DNA of 17,410 bases, from contig CAZSAT010000144.1 of the NCBI GenBank assembly GCA_964604675.1, positions 1-17,410 of the forward strand, in the 5' to 3' direction. The DNA comes from CAZSAT01 sp964604675 (GTDB lineage Bacteria > Myxococcota_A > UBA796 > CAJQPC01). Below, piece after piece: positions 1-6,732 of this stretch. The translations under genes were made by a program, and so were the position numbers. Each line of letters opens with the position of its first letter. Position 1 is the first letter of the stretch. The notes beneath the pieces were generated by a model that was not told the DNA's origin, ran no database searches, and saw nothing but the letters and a program-made list of their open reading frames with translations.

Positions 1-197
1 AGGTCGACGTGCGCAAGGACCAGTTCGGGCGCCCCTACGCCTGGATCGGGGGCCCCCACGATCGCTTTGCCGGCGGACCCGACACCGACGGCCCCCTGCT
101 GTCGCAGGGCTTTGCGGTGGTGACCACGCTGCGCCCGGATCTGACCGACCGTGCGGCGCTGTCCCAGCTGCGCTCCTGGAGCCTCGAGAGCGAGTAG
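1..197 (+). CDS. surE: 5'/3'-nucleotidase SurE, C-terminal fragment
   Basis: This is the last 64 codons or so of a gene whose start lies before the window; the frame is open from base 3 to the TAG at 195-197. SurE is a metal-dependent phosphatase acting on nucleoside 5'- and 3'-monophosphates, used in nucleotide salvage and stationary-phase survival. The visible tail matches the SurE C-terminus: a GRPYAWIGG strand, then a TDGPLLSQGFAVVTTLRPDL stretch equivalent to the family pattern of Asp, a run to a Gly-Tyr/Phe, Val-Thr-x-Leu and Asp-Leu-Thr, and a final Leu-Arg-Ser-Trp helix. The catalytic Asp-Asp and metal ligands sit at the N-terminus and are outside the window, so activity cannot be judged. 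It runs tail-to-tail into the exoD-like gene with only four bases between stop codons. Confidence 0.85.
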   Translation, partial: VDVRKDQFGRPYAWIGGPHDRFAGGPDTDGPLLSQGFAVVTTLRPDLTDRAALSQLRSWSLESE

Positions 198-201
198 ATC
201 G

Positions 202-855
202 CTACAGTCCGAGGAGGCCCTTGATCATCGGCTTCACGGTGGTCTCGACCGCTTCGGTGCCCATGGTGACGCCCACGTACAGGGCGAAGCAGGCGATGGC
301 CGCTGCCACGGGAGCGAGCAACACGCCGCCGAGCAGCACCAGCCCATCCTCTTCGAGCATGCCGGCCGCGAGGACGAAGATCACGAAGCTCGGCGCCGTG
401 TTGGTCAGAGGGACCGGGAGGGTCATGAAGCACGCCATCGCCACGACGATGGCGCCGACCGCGGCCAGGAAGGCTCGGTTCCGCGCGAGGCCCGCGAGGC
501 GCGGACGGATGAGGAACTCGACGAACCCCAGCGGCACCCGGCCGTTGCGCACCGAGAAGCTGAGCAGCTTGTGGCTCACCGTGCGGCGCCGCAGGCGGTC
601 GGGGAGCCACATCGAGGTGCGTCCGATGATGATCTGCACCCCGAGCACGACCATCAGGATGCCAAAGGGGGTGGCGTACCCAGGCGCGGGGACAGGGAGG
701 GCGGCTGGGAGCGCGAGGAGCAGCAACATCAGGCCGAAACCGCGGTCGCCGATGCGTGCCATCAGCTCGCCCATCGTGCAGTCCTCACCGCCCAGTTCGT
801 CCACGAAGGCTTGCAGCGTGTGGCTCAGGCTCTGGTGGGCGTCGACCTCTGCCAT
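202..855 (-). CDS. exoD: ExoD-family exopolysaccharide synthesis membrane protein
   Basis: Integral membrane protein of 217 residues in the ExoD family, named for a rhizobial gene affecting exopolysaccharide production; the biochemical activity of the family is not established. The signature is visible after a soluble N-terminus of about 33 residues: IGDRGFGLMLLLLALPAALP, then a Pro-rich turn, a FGILMVVLGVQIIIGR segment and a MWLPDRLRRR stretch. Three or four more hydrophobic segments follow, the last near the C-terminus. The ATG at 855 is chosen because a strong Shine-Dalgarno (AAGGAGGAG on the minus strand, 862-870) lies six bases upstream; the much longer reading frame upstream of it is antisense to apt. 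It is divergent from apt across about 100 bases and convergent with surE. A role in surface polysaccharide is inferred from the family only. Confidence 0.85.
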   Translation of the reverse strand: MAEVDAHQSLSHTLQAFVDELGGEDCTMGELMARIGDRGFGLMLLLLALPAALPVPAPGYATPFGILMVVLGVQIIIGRTSMWLPDRLRRRTVSHKLLSFSVRNGRVPLGFVEFLIRPRLAGLARNRAFLAAVGAIVVAMACFMTLPVPLTNTAPSFVIFVLAAGMLEEDGLVLLGGVLLAPVAAAIACFALYVGVTMGTEAVETTVKPMIKGLLGL

Positions 856-944
856 GGGGTGCTCCTCCTTCGTCCGCCCGCGGCTAACCGGGTGCTTGCA
901 CGGGGGCCTGCAGGCGATAGGACCGGCATGGACCTCCGAGAGCC

Positions 945-949
945 AGGAG
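945..949 (+). promoter_or_regulatory. Ribosome binding site deciding the apt start
   Basis: AGGAG followed by five bases and then GTG at 955. It favours the GTG over the in-frame ATG at 928, which has no clear Shine-Dalgarno. Confidence 0.55.
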
Positions 950-954
950 CACGC

Positions 955-1482
955 GTGGCGGACCTCGTCGAGCAGGTGAAGCAGACCATCCGGGACGTAC
1001 CGGACTTCCCGAAGCCGGGCATCCTCTTCAAGGACATCACGCCTGTGCTCCAGGACCCGGCGTTGTTCCAGGGCATCACCGACCACATCGCCGCGCGCTT
1101 CCGGGTTGCAGGCATCCAGGCGGTGGTGGGTATGGAGTCGCGGGGCTTCATCTTCGGCTGCCCCGTGGCCTTGGCGCTCGGCTGCTCGTTCGTGCCGGCG
1201 CGCAAGCCCGGCAAGCTCCCGTACGAGGCCATCGGAGTGGAGTACGCGCTCGAATACGGCACCAACCGCCTCGAGCTGCACACCGACGCCGTGAAGCCCG
1301 GCGACAGGGTGCTCGTGGTCGACGATCTCCTCGCCACCGGCGGCACGGCGAAGGCCACCGTCGAGCTCGTCGAGAAGCTCGGCGGCGAGGTGGTGGGGTG
1401 CGCCTTCGTGGTGGAGCTGTCCTTCCTGGATGGGCGCTCGGTGCTCGGCGATGTGCCGGTGGACTCCCTCGTCGTCTACTGA
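955..1482 (+). CDS. apt: Adenine phosphoribosyltransferase
   Basis: Cytoplasmic purine-salvage enzyme converting adenine and PRPP to AMP and pyrophosphate. With the GTG start the product is 175 residues, close to the family norm. Residues 12-28 (IRDVPDFPKPGILFKDI) are the conserved N-terminal segment, residues 58-68 carry the GMESRGFIFG loop, the Arg-Lys-Pro-Gly-Lys-Leu-Pro flexible loop is near 83-89, and VLVVDDLLATGGTA at 119-132 is the PRPP-binding motif with both acidic residues intact. The GTG at 955 is preferred because AGGAG stands five bases upstream and the homologous N-terminus begins there; ATG at 928 would add nine residues. It is divergent from exoD, and the next gene starts 19 bases after its stop, so the two are probably co-transcribed. 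I see no frameshift or missing motif. Confidence 0.95.
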   Translation: MADLVEQVKQTIRDVPDFPKPGILFKDITPVLQDPALFQGITDHIAARFRVAGIQAVVGMESRGFIFGCPVALALGCSFVPARKPGKLPYEAIGVEYALEYGTNRLELHTDAVKPGDRVLVVDDLLATGGTAKATVELVEKLGGEVVGCAFVVELSFLDGRSVLGDVPVDSLVVY

Positions 1483-1501
1483 CGCCGGCTCCGGGGCGTC
1501 G

Positions 1502-2962
1502 GTGCGCCACCTCACGTGGTTCGGCGTGGGCGCCCTCCTGGTCGCTGTGGCGGTCCTCTACGGCCGCGCGCTCGGCTACCCCTTCGTCTACGACGACCGG
1601 GTCCTGCTGGAAGGGAATGTGCTCCTCGGCGACTGGTCTCGGCTGGGCGAGGCGCTCGGCCACGATCTCTTCCACGGCACGGGCGTGCGCGGCTCGCCCT
1701 ACTGGCGACCGGTCGTCACCTTCAGCTACTTCCTCGATCACACCACGGGGGCCGGTGCTCCCTGGGCCTTCCACCTCACGAACCTCGTCCTGTTGGTGTC
1801 GGTCGGAGCACTGCTCGCCAGGTTGTTGACCCTTCACCACGCGCCATGGCCCTGGCTGCTCGCGTTGTTGTGGGTGGTGCTTCCGGTGCAGGTCGAAGCG
1901 GCCTGCAACATCACTGGGCGTACAGACCTGCTCGCGGCGGCGTTCGCACTGGCTGCGCTCGGCGCGCGCCGCCCGTGGGTTGCGGCGACGTGTCTGGCGC
2001 TCGCCCTCGGGAGCAAGGAGGTCGCACTCACGGTGCCCGTTGCGGCCTGGCTGCTCCGGCCGGCGGATCGCCGGCTCGTCGCCATGGTCGCCACGTGCAT
2101 CGGCTGGCTCGGAGCGCGTCACCTCGTGCTGAGCGGTGTCGAGGTGGCCGCGGCCGACGCTGGCGGCGGGAGCCTGGCGTCCTGGGGGGCGGTCGGCGCC
2201 CACACCATGTGGACGCTGCTCGGGCTCGTCGACCTGCGCCGAGTGGCTGGAATGGAGGTCCCGGAGCACCATTTCCTCGGTCTTGGATGGCTGGCGCTGG
2301 CGCTGGCCGTGGCTGCGCTGGTCGTGCATCTCCGGCAGCGTGCACCGCTCGCCGCGGCCGGGTTCGGACTCGCGCTCGCCAGCGCGGGGCTGGTCAGCGG
2401 GACCGCCTCGGCCGCCCTGCGGTGGGGCGACACGCTGCTGCTCCTGCCCTCTGTGGGCGTCGTGCTCGCCGCGGGGAGCCTGTCTGGAGGACGGGTGAAG
2501 TGGGCCCTCGCAGGGCTCGGCGTGCTGGCTTCGGTGTTCGCGGTCGGTCGGGTGGAGCGTTGGTCCAGCGAGGAGGCGCTGTGGCGGACGGCCCATGCTA
2601 CCCGGCCCGATGACGCGCGGCTGCGCCTGAACCTCGCCCGTGCCCTGGTCGGGATCTCGTCTCCGGAGGGCTTCGGGCTCCTGGTCGGCGTCGAACACGA
2701 CGACCCACGCATCGCACGGGAGATCGCAGCCACGCGCGCCTTTCACCTGCTGGAGCTGGGCCGAGCCGAGGAAGCGTTGCCGAACCTCCTGGCGGCGCGC
2801 GCGGACGACCCGGAAGCCGCCTGGCCCAACGTGATGGCTTGTGTGCTGCTGCCTCCTGCGCATCCCGAGGCGATCCCGAGCTGCGAGCTGGCGGCTTCGG
2901 TGGTGCCCGACGAGCCGAGCGTGTGGGAGGCCCTGGAGCGCGCGAGGGCGGCCGCGGACTAG
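1502..2962 (+). CDS. TMTC-like multi-TM protein with TPR-like tail (putative GT-C glycosyltransferase)
   Basis: A membrane protein of about 486 residues resembling bacterial relatives of TMTC/DUF1736 proteins, GT-C-fold candidates for O-mannosyl transfer to proteins. Family-like features include an Asp-Asp pair in the first extracytoplasmic loop (YPFVYDDR, Asp31-Asp32), YWRPVVTFSYFLDH at 67-80, GRTDLLA at 139-145, and GSKEVALTVP at 170-179. About ten hydrophobic segments fill residues 5-350. From about 353 the protein is soluble, beginning with the SSEEALWRTAHATRP helix that precedes TPRs in this family and continuing as degenerate TPR-like helices to the end. The GTG at 1502 is the first start after apt that leaves TM1 intact; its Shine-Dalgarno is weak, so translation may depend on apt. 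An intrinsic terminator follows. The donor and acceptor cannot be read from sequence. Confidence 0.7.
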   Translation: MRHLTWFGVGALLVAVAVLYGRALGYPFVYDDRVLLEGNVLLGDWSRLGEALGHDLFHGTGVRGSPYWRPVVTFSYFLDHTTGAGAPWAFHLTNLVLLVSVGALLARLLTLHHAPWPWLLALLWVVLPVQVEAACNITGRTDLLAAAFALAALGARRPWVAATCLALALGSKEVALTVPVAAWLLRPADRRLVAMVATCIGWLGARHLVLSGVEVAAADAGGGSLASWGAVGAHTMWTLLGLVDLRRVAGMEVPEHHFLGLGWLALALAVAALVVHLRQRAPLAAAGFGLALASAGLVSGTASAALRWGDTLLLLPSVGVVLAAGSLSGGRVKWALAGLGVLASVFAVGRVERWSSEEALWRTAHATRPDDARLRLNLARALVGISSPEGFGLLVGVEHDDPRIAREIAATRAFHLLELGRAEEALPNLLAARADDPEAAWPNVMACVLLPPAHPEAIPSCELAASVVPDEPSVWEALERARAAAD

Positions 2963-2967
2963 TTGAC

Positions 2968-2991
2968 AGGCTCGTAAGTAGCGAGCCTTTT
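2968..2991 (+). terminator. Intrinsic terminator of the apt unit
   Basis: A perfect 7-bp stem, AGGCTCG (2968-2974) with CGAGCCT (2982-2988), closes a 7-base loop and runs into TTTT at 2988-2991. It starts six bases after the stop of the TMTC-like gene. There is no T-run on the opposite strand, so it acts on plus-strand transcripts. Confidence 0.75.
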
Positions 2992-3005
2992 CAACGACTG
3001 ACTCC

Positions 3006-3025
3006 TGCGGGGGCCAGCCCCCGCA
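3006..3025. repeat. GC-rich hairpin between convergent genes
   Basis: Arms TGCGGGGGC (3006-3014) and GCCCCCGCA (3017-3025) form a 9-bp perfect inverted repeat with a 2-base centre (in practice 8 bp with a 4-base loop). It has no T-tail on either strand. It lies in the gap between two convergent genes and may slow read-through or protect a 3' end. Confidence 0.5.
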
Positions 3026-3076
3026 CCGCGCGCTGGGCGTGCTCCCCCCCGGCCTTCGGACGCCGCGCGCGGTGCG
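3022..3076. repeat. Spaced 12-bp inverted repeat in the same gap
   Basis: CGCACCGCGCGC (3022-3033) is matched by its reverse complement at 3065-3076, with 31 bases between. It overlaps the hairpin at 3006-3025, so the two folds would compete. The remaining bases up to 3110 show no gene. Role unknown; it could be a 3' structure for the minus-strand regulator mRNA. Confidence 0.4.
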
Positions 3077-3110
3077 CGCGGGAGCGGTGCGTTACCAACG
3101 AACCGCTCCA

Positions 3111-4901
3111 CTAGTCCTCCATGCGTTCGATGTACCGGAAGACCGTGCGCGGGTCGACGCCCAGGTCGCGGGCTGTCTGGGCCTTGTTCCAGTTGTTCAG
3201 GTCCAGGACCTCACGGATGTACCCCATCTTGAAGTCTTCCTCGGCTTCCGCGAGCGGCTTGACGGCGCGCTTCTCACCGGCCTTCAGGCCGAGGTCCTCG
3301 GGGGTGAGCAACGCGCGGTCGCTCATGATGACCGCCTTCTTCACGCGGTTCTCGAGCTGCCGGACGTTGCCCGGCCAGAAGAAGTTCTTCATCGCCAGGC
3401 TGGAGGCGTTCGTGAAGCCCCGCACCTTGCTGCCGTAGGTGCTCGCGTACTTGTTGAGCATGAACTGACCGAGCTGCACGATGTCGTCGCCTCGTTCTCG
3501 CAGCGGCGGCAGGTCCACGTGGACCTCGTTGATCCGGTAGAAGAGGTCCTCTCGGAAGCGCCCCTCGGCGATCTCCTCCTCGAGGTTCTTGTTCGTGGCG
3601 GCGATGACGCGGATGTCGATCGGCGTGCCCTCGTACTCCCCGACACGCTCCACGACGCGCTCCTGGAGCACGCGCAAGAGCTTCACCTGGAGGCTCATCG
3701 GCATCTCGCCGACCTCGTCGAGGAACATCGTGCCGCCGTCAGCAGCGAGGAACTTGCCGATCTTGTCGGTCACCGCGCCCGTGAAGCTGCCCTTCTTGTG
3801 GCCGAACAGCTCGCTCTCGAGGAGGTGTTCTGGGATCGCCCCACAGTTGAGCGAGATGAACGGCCGCTTCTTTCGCGGCGAGAGCCGGTGGAGCTCGCGC
3901 GCGACCATCTCCTTGCCGGTGCCGGTCTCCCCGGTGATCATCACCGAGATGTCGGTGGGCGCCACGCGCCTCAGGGTCTTGAAGACCGACTTCATGCCGC
4001 CCGAGCTTCCGATGATCTCGCCCTGCGAAGCGTGCCGGAGCTGATCGCGCAGGTTCTTGTTCGACACCTTCAGGTCGTTCACCAGAAGCGCCGTGTGCAC
4101 GATCAGGCTGGCCTGGGACGCGAACACGCTCAGCACGGCGAGCGTGGCCTCGTCGAACAGGTCGGTGATGTTGTCGTTGCCCAGGTAGATCACGCCGAGC
4201 ATGTCGTTCCGGTAGATGAGCGGCACGCACATCACCGAGCTCAGGCGCAGGTCGACCACGCTCTTGGCCTTGCCGAAGCGGGTGTCGTTGACGGCGTTGG
4301 ACACGATGACGGGACGACGGGTCTTCACGACGTTGTCGATGATGCTGTCGCTCACCCGCGACAGATCCAGGGTCTCCTCCCCGACGTTGTGCGACGACGC
4401 CAGGTGCCGCGCACCGTCCTTGAACACGATGACGAAGCCCTTCTCGGCCTTGGTGAGCTCGACCACGGCCTCCAACAGCGCCTTGAAGAGGCGGTCGGGC
4501 TTGGTGTCGGCCATCAGGGCTTCGGAGAACCCCACGAGACGCGACAGCGTCGCGAGCTGCTGCTCGGGCGAGACGGCGCTGGCCTTGGGCCGCTCGGGTT
4601 CGCCTGCACAGACGGAGAGCTCGTAGCGGCCGAGCAGCAGCCTGTCGCCGACCTTGAGCTCGCTCTTCTTCACCTGTCGACCGTTGACGTAGACCTCGTT
4701 CCGAGGGTCCAGCACCGACACGGAGAGCGCGTCGCCGGCCTTGAGCAGGTTGCAGTGGGTGGTGGCGAGCATCGCGTCGCGGAGCACGATGTCGTTGCCC
4801 TTGGCACGCCCAATCGAGGTCAGCGGCTTCTTGATGGCGATGTTGCGCTCTTCGCGCGTTCCGGGATCTGCGTAGCGCAGGAACATCGTGACTCGCTCCA
4901 T
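3111..4901 (-). CDS. FHA-GAF sigma-54-dependent transcriptional activator
   Basis: Bacterial enhancer-binding protein of 596 residues that remodels sigma-54 RNA polymerase by ATP hydrolysis. Domain order: FHA at about 24-98 (GR at 31-32, Asn73-Gly74), GAF at about 130-275, AAA+ at about 293-515, Fis-type helix-turn-helix at about 555-592. The AAA+ core has Walker A GETGTGKE (324-331), the sigma-54-contact loop as GSFTGA (371-376; GAFTGA is canonical), Walker B TMFLDE (391-396) and the FFWPGNVRQLENRV segment (507-520), so it should be catalytically competent. FHA suggests phosphothreonine recognition; GAF may bind a small ligand. There is no receiver domain. An alternative ATG at 4886 has an equally spaced GGAG. 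It follows the exported-protein gene by 27 bases on the same strand, downstream of a strong sigma-54 promoter, so autoregulation is likely. Myxobacteria carry many activators of this architecture. Confidence 0.93.
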   Translation of the reverse strand: MERVTMFLRYADPGTREERNIAIKKPLTSIGRAKGNDIVLRDAMLATTHCNLLKAGDALSVSVLDPRNEVYVNGRQVKKSELKVGDRLLLGRYELSVCAGEPERPKASAVSPEQQLATLSRLVGFSEALMADTKPDRLFKALLEAVVELTKAEKGFVIVFKDGARHLASSHNVGEETLDLSRVSDSIIDNVVKTRRPVIVSNAVNDTRFGKAKSVVDLRLSSVMCVPLIYRNDMLGVIYLGNDNITDLFDEATLAVLSVFASQASLIVHTALLVNDLKVSNKNLRDQLRHASQGEIIGSSGGMKSVFKTLRRVAPTDISVMITGETGTGKEMVARELHRLSPRKKRPFISLNCGAIPEHLLESELFGHKKGSFTGAVTDKIGKFLAADGGTMFLDEVGEMPMSLQVKLLRVLQERVVERVGEYEGTPIDIRVIAATNKNLEEEIAEGRFREDLFYRINEVHVDLPPLRERGDDIVQLGQFMLNKYASTYGSKVRGFTNASSLAMKNFFWPGNVRQLENRVKKAVIMSDRALLTPEDLGLKAGEKRAVKPLAEAEEDFKMGYIREVLDLNNWNKAQTARDLGVDPRTVFRYIERMED

Positions 4902-4928
4902 GCAGATGGACTCCGCAGGAGCCGTAGC

Positions 4929-5720
4929 CTACCAGCGCGCGACCAGCACCACGCCGGTCGGTGTCGGTGCCACCGCGACCGCTGGCGGACGGCTTGCGTG
5001 CACGACCCCCTGGATCATGCCGGTCGCCCAGATCCCCAAGGTGGACCAGCCCACACCGTTCTGCACGGACTTCAGCGCACGAAGCGAGGCGCCGCGATCC
5101 TCGTCGTCGGCGATGTCGATGCCCCACCCGGGCTCCTCATCCTGGGCTCGCAGCCAGAGGTTCATGCCTCCTGTCGTCAGCCCGAGCGCGCCGACGCCAC
5201 CGGCGAAGAGCCAACCGAGTCGCCGCTGGTCGTTGTAGAACTGCAGCCCCCCGGGGGCGACGACGGTCAGGACGCGGGGCGGCGGCGGAAGCTCGGGCAC
5301 CACAAGAGGCCCTCGGTCACCGATGGGGCCTGGGCCGATGGGCTGCATGTTCGTGGCCATCGTTCGCGCGACCTCGAAGTAGTCGACGATCTCCGGTGGG
5401 TGCACGAAGCCGTCCAGGCTGTAGCTGGGGTCCGCAGCCAGCACACGGACGAAGGCGGACAGGCCCTGGTCGACTTCGCCCAGCTGCAGGTGGACCTCGC
5501 CGAGGTACACCAGGATCTCGTGAAGCAACGCTTGGTCGTCGACCCGCGCGTCACCGTGCAACACGATGAGCTGGTCCCGGGCCTGCTCGAGCCGGCCCTC
5601 GTAGTAGAGCTCGACCGCCGCCTCCAGATCCGACCGTGCCGAGCTCTCCGTGACGGTCTGCGCCCCATCCTGCGCGGCGGCCACGGCGCTCAGGATCAGG
5701 AGGGGGGCCAGAGCGAACAT
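4929..5720 (-). CDS. Exported TPR-like protein with two C-terminal hydrophobic segments, function unknown
   Basis: Not assigned to a named family. The ATG at 5720 gives 263 residues starting with a signal peptide (MFALAPLLILSAVAAA, probable cleavage before Gln17). Residues 33-101 look like a short TPR pair (AAVELYYEGRLEQARDQL, then ILVYLGEVHLQLGEVDQGL), ending in an ADPSYSLDGFVHPPEIVDYF segment of a type common in myxobacterial TPR proteins. A Pro-rich linker lies at 140-149. Two hydrophobic stretches at about 168-190 and 222-242 flank an acidic, Asp/Glu-rich loop. The longer frame would use TTG at 5768, which lies inside the -24 promoter element and ahead of the predicted transcription start, so it is rejected. 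The protein is probably membrane-tethered and periplasmic. As first gene of the operon with the sigma-54 activator, it may be a sensor partner or an effector; that is inference. Confidence 0.75.
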   Translation of the reverse strand: MFALAPLLILSAVAAAQDGAQTVTESSARSDLEAAVELYYEGRLEQARDQLIVLHGDARVDDQALLHEILVYLGEVHLQLGEVDQGLSAFVRVLAADPSYSLDGFVHPPEIVDYFEVARTMATNMQPIGPGPIGDRGPLVVPELPPPPRVLTVVAPGGLQFYNDQRRLGWLFAGGVGALGLTTGGMNLWLRAQDEEPGWGIDIADDEDRGASLRALKSVQNGVGWSTLGIWATGMIQGVVHASRPPAVAVAPTPTGVVLVARW

Positions 5721-5752
5721 CGCGCCGAGCGTAGCCGTCAGGGCCCCCCGGG

Positions 5753-5767
5753 GCAATTCGGGTGCCA
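5753..5767 (-). promoter_or_regulatory. Sigma-54 (-24/-12) promoter
   Basis: Read on the minus strand the sequence is TGGCAC, five bases (CCGAA), TTGC, an exact match to the sigma-54 core, with the preferred pyrimidine before it. The invariant GG is at 5766-5765 and the GC at 5754-5753, which puts the transcription start near 5741, about 20 bases before the ATG at 5720. In a by-eye scan I found no other match of this quality in the window. Confidence 0.85.
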
Positions 5768-5781
5768 AGCACGCAGGACTG

Positions 5782-5787
5782 TAATAG
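5782..5787 (+). promoter_or_regulatory. Weak -10-like hexamer for the HTH gene
   Basis: TAATAG preceded by TG one base upstream resembles a -10 element about 43 bases before the ATG at 5830. No convincing -35 is visible at the right distance, and the sigma-54 element occupies the adjacent sequence on the other strand, so this is tentative. Confidence 0.25.
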
Positions 5788-5829
5788 GTGGTCGACGTTG
5801 GGGGGAGTCAGCGCGGAGAACGACAGGCG

Positions 5830-6723
5830 ATGCGAAAGCTGGAATCGATGGACTGGTGGTCCGATCTCGTGTCCAAGAAGGACGACTACTCCCTGCGCGA
5901 GCTCGCCGAGATGTTTGGAGCCACGCCCGGTGCCATCAACACGGCCCTGAAGCGCAACGGCATCACGCGCAAGCCGGCACCTCCGGGCCCGCGAACCCGC
6001 CGCGGCCGGAAGCCCGCGCCGACCACCGTCGTGGAGGCCGCCGGCACCCGTCATGCGCCCTCGAAGCGTGGTGGCGTCCGGGGACTGCGCAAGGGCACCG
6101 CCGCCAAGCTACGGCCCTACCTCGACCAGATCGGTGTGGCGTCCGACGCCACCGTGGCGGAGCTCGCGGGGGTCTCGATCCAGACCATCGCGCGGTACCG
6201 CAACACGCACAGCATCCCGTCGGCCCGCGCGTCGAAGAAGGCCACGCGGGAGGCCACGACGGCGCCTGCGCCGAAGGCGACGCACCGGAAGCGCGCGTCC
6301 AAGGTCGATGCCTACGTGGACCTGTTGGGCGCGGTGCCCGACACCGAGATCGCCAAGATGGCTGGCGTCACGGTGAATGCGGTGCGCGCGTACCGCATCC
6401 GTCGCGGGGTGGCGGCGGCTCCGCGCAGCAGCAGGGCCCCTTGGGGTACGCGCTCGAAGGGCGGTGCAGCCCGCAAGGCAGCGGCGCCCCGGAAGGCGGC
6501 ACCGAGTGCCGTCGCCCCGAAGGCCGCCGCTCCCGCGCCCGCCGCCCCGTCCAGGTCCGCGGCTCCCAAGGCGGCACCGACCGGTGTGCGCAGGGCCTAC
6601 CGCATCACGCTCGCGGACCGCACGGCCATCGTCGTCGCGAGCGGTGTGGTCGAGGCCGCCCGAAAGGCGGACGCTGTCGGCGAGGTCCGCGGCATCGAGC
6701 TGCTCGGCGACGTGCTGGGCTGA
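5830..6723 (+). CDS. Triple helix-turn-helix DNA-binding protein with H1-like linker
   Basis: Probable DNA-binding protein of 297 residues with no family name I can give. Three helix-turn-helix units are visible: residues 20-44 (SLRELAEMFGATPGAINTAL core), 97-130 and 162-194. The second and third are internal repeats sharing the pattern Y-x-D-x-x-G-x3-D-x3-A-x2-AGV-x6-YR. They are joined by Arg/Lys-rich linkers (46-95, 132-158). Residues 208-250 form a Lys-Ala-Pro tract like a histone H1 tail, and a small compact domain closes the protein (RRAYRITLADRTAIVVASG onward). The ATG at 5830 is preferred over GTG at 5788 since GGAG lies 11 bases upstream and the conserved part begins there; the Shine-Dalgarno spacing is loose, so the start is uncertain. 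It may bind DNA at several sites or organise the nucleoid. It is divergent from the sigma-54 operon and ends nine bases from a convergent gene. Confidence 0.75.
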   Translation: MRKLESMDWWSDLVSKKDDYSLRELAEMFGATPGAINTALKRNGITRKPAPPGPRTRRGRKPAPTTVVEAAGTRHAPSKRGGVRGLRKGTAAKLRPYLDQIGVASDATVAELAGVSIQTIARYRNTHSIPSARASKKATREATTAPAPKATHRKRASKVDAYVDLLGAVPDTEIAKMAGVTVNAVRAYRIRRGVAAAPRSSRAPWGTRSKGGAARKAAAPRKAAPSAVAPKAAAPAPAAPSRSAAPKAAPTGVRRAYRITLADRTAIVVASGVVEAARKADAVGEVRGIELLGDVLG

Positions 6724-6732
6724 GCCGAGCCT

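Noticed and set aside
892..901. GTGC-TT-GCAC dyad between exoD and apt
   Set aside because: Only four-base arms; expected often by chance at this GC content. No convincing -35/-10 pair was found around it.
1148..2863. Long minus-strand open frame of 571 codons
   Set aside because: Antisense to apt and the TMTC-like gene, Arg/Gln/Pro-rich and without a recognisable domain.
5721..5768. TTG-initiated extension of the exported protein
   Set aside because: It would add 16 residues ahead of a normal signal peptide, and the TTG lies in the -24 element upstream of the predicted transcription start.
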